Below, piece by piece: positions 47,437 to 48,093 of a stretch of 48,093 bases of DNA. The DNA lies in assembly GCA_035759925.1 (NCBI GenBank), contig DASTTY010000024.1, positions 1 through 48,093 on the forward strand, in the 5' to 3' direction. The position numbers and the translations under genes were made by a program. Every line of letters starts with the position of its first letter. The first letter of the stretch is position 1. The stretch is from RHKX01 sp035759925. Lineage in GTDB: Bacteria; Actinomycetota; Thermoleophilia; Solirubrobacterales; 70-9. A model generated the notes under the pieces. That model was not told the origin of the DNA, did no database searches, and saw only the letters and a list, made by a program, of their open reading frames with translations.

Positions 47437-48093
47437 TCGGGCGGCGGGCCTGCCGAGCGCGGTGCGACCTGTTCCGCGTTTTGCGGACTTGCGCCCGCTG
47501 GAGCCTTGCGACCGCCGACTGACCCGTTGTCGCCCTCGACAGGGGCGCCTGATCGCCTGTTCCCCCGCTAGACGCGCTGAGAAGCCTCCTAACGGCTTGC
47601 CGACACTAAGTTGAGCGGGAGGGACCCGGCCCGAGTGAAGCGGGCCGTTCCGGGGAGGTGCGGCCCGTCTTCGCTTGGTGGTCGGGCGGTTGGAGCGAGC
47701 CGCCTATGGGTATTGAGGGAGTGTGGGGTTGCAGCCGTGTCCCCGGCCCACGGTGCGGCTGCGGTAATCCCCGCAGGAGGCGGGTCGTGTCTTTGGGCAC
47801 TGGCCGGCCCGTCTTCCCTTACCTAGCCCGAGGTCTCCATTCGGGGCTGGTAGCCCGCCTCGCGCCCGAGGCTCGCCGCAAAGTTCCATCTAGCGTCCGG
47901 GCCTACCCATAGGGTCCGGGCCAATCTGAGGGAGTCGCGGTCTGTCACGTCGCTCACGACGGGTCAGATGGTCTCTGCTCGCGGTTCCGTCCGCCGCCGC
48001 GTCCATACTCCTCTAAGACTCATAGGTCAACGCCGTTACCAGGAGGGTTGGTCCTTCCCGACCGACTTGCACACCTGGGCCTAGCGGCCTCAT
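47437..48093. other. right-edge stretch without a recognised gene
   Basis: No gene could be supported. A hairpin CGGCCCG (47627-47633) / CGGGCCG (47641-47647) with a 7-nt loop is present. On the minus strand a frame enters from the right edge and ends at 48013 (26 codons, ending PTLLVTALTYES). A possible 38-codon frame follows at 48006-47890, with AGAGGAG only one base before its ATG. Both are too short to call. Base composition departs from the neighbouring genes. Confidence 0.4.

Noticed and set aside
47890..48006. 38-codon minus-strand frame with AGAGGAG upstream
   Set aside because: The site is only one base from the ATG and the product is a featureless Arg/Asp-rich peptide; kept only as a remark in the gap entry.
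1..48093. CRISPR arrays, rRNA genes, complete insertion sequences
   Set aside because: None seen: no regularly spaced repeats, no rRNA landmarks, no transposase motifs with terminal inverted repeats.

Overview
The window is high-GC DNA with actinobacterial character: frequent GTG and TTG starts, a FliA/WhiG-type sigma factor, a [2Fe-2S]-type dihydroxy-acid dehydratase and an LPXTG-type surface protein. Gene content and protein style suggest a deep actinobacterium of the Thermoleophilia/Solirubrobacterales kind. This is inferred from protein character; no 16S rRNA gene is present. Many genes appear leaderless: a -10 hexamer close to TANNNT lies 6-10 nt before the start codon. I used this to choose several starts.

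Left third (1-18.4 kb), housekeeping: khpA (partial), trmD, rplS with a long acidic tail, lepB, rnhB, a SnoaL-like gene, yraN (inverted), comM, dprA, thiD, two small unknowns, ilvD, a zinc-ribbon miniprotein, an MBL-like unknown, an alpha/beta hydrolase, a PlsC-type acyltransferase with an SDR epimerase, an L,D-transpeptidase, a XerC/D recombinase, a FliA/WhiG sigma factor, a zinc-binding unknown, an RNase HI-like protein and tRNA-Gly(GCC).

Middle (18.4-28 kb), accessory: a DUF4386 membrane protein; a minus-strand TylF methyltransferase / PI-PLC-like / alpha-beta hydrolase set; a secreted CotH-family protein; then a 2.6-kb lower-GC islet. The islet is bracketed by two decayed integrase C-terminal fragments and ends at tRNA-Cys(GCA). 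On its minus strand it carries a 34-aa CxxC miniprotein, a STAS protein, a truncated MpsC-like gene, a membrane protein and a small helical protein. A 2TM protein and an LPFTG-anchored miniprotein follow.

Right part (28-47.2 kb), surface glycan locus: a secreted clan-A glycoside hydrolase, a Wzz/BY-kinase fusion, a Wzy/ligase-like membrane protein, two GT4 enzymes, a CpsB-type PHP phosphatase and a GT2, all on the plus strand except the hydrolase. A converging minus-strand block holds a GT4, an APH-like kinase, a GT2-NodB deacetylase fusion, a GT2, a GT9 heptosyltransferase, a GmhA-RfaE2 fusion, GmhB and a heptose kinase. A Wzx-type flippase diverges at the right end. Together these could make ADP-heptose and assemble, flip, polymerise, chain-length-control and trim a heptose-containing polymer. 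No priming glycosyltransferase and no HldD epimerase are visible in the window.

Right edge: tRNA-Val(GAC) with C at position 33, a hairpin with a UACG loop, paired direct repeats, a 21-bp palindrome and about 550 bp with no recognisable gene.
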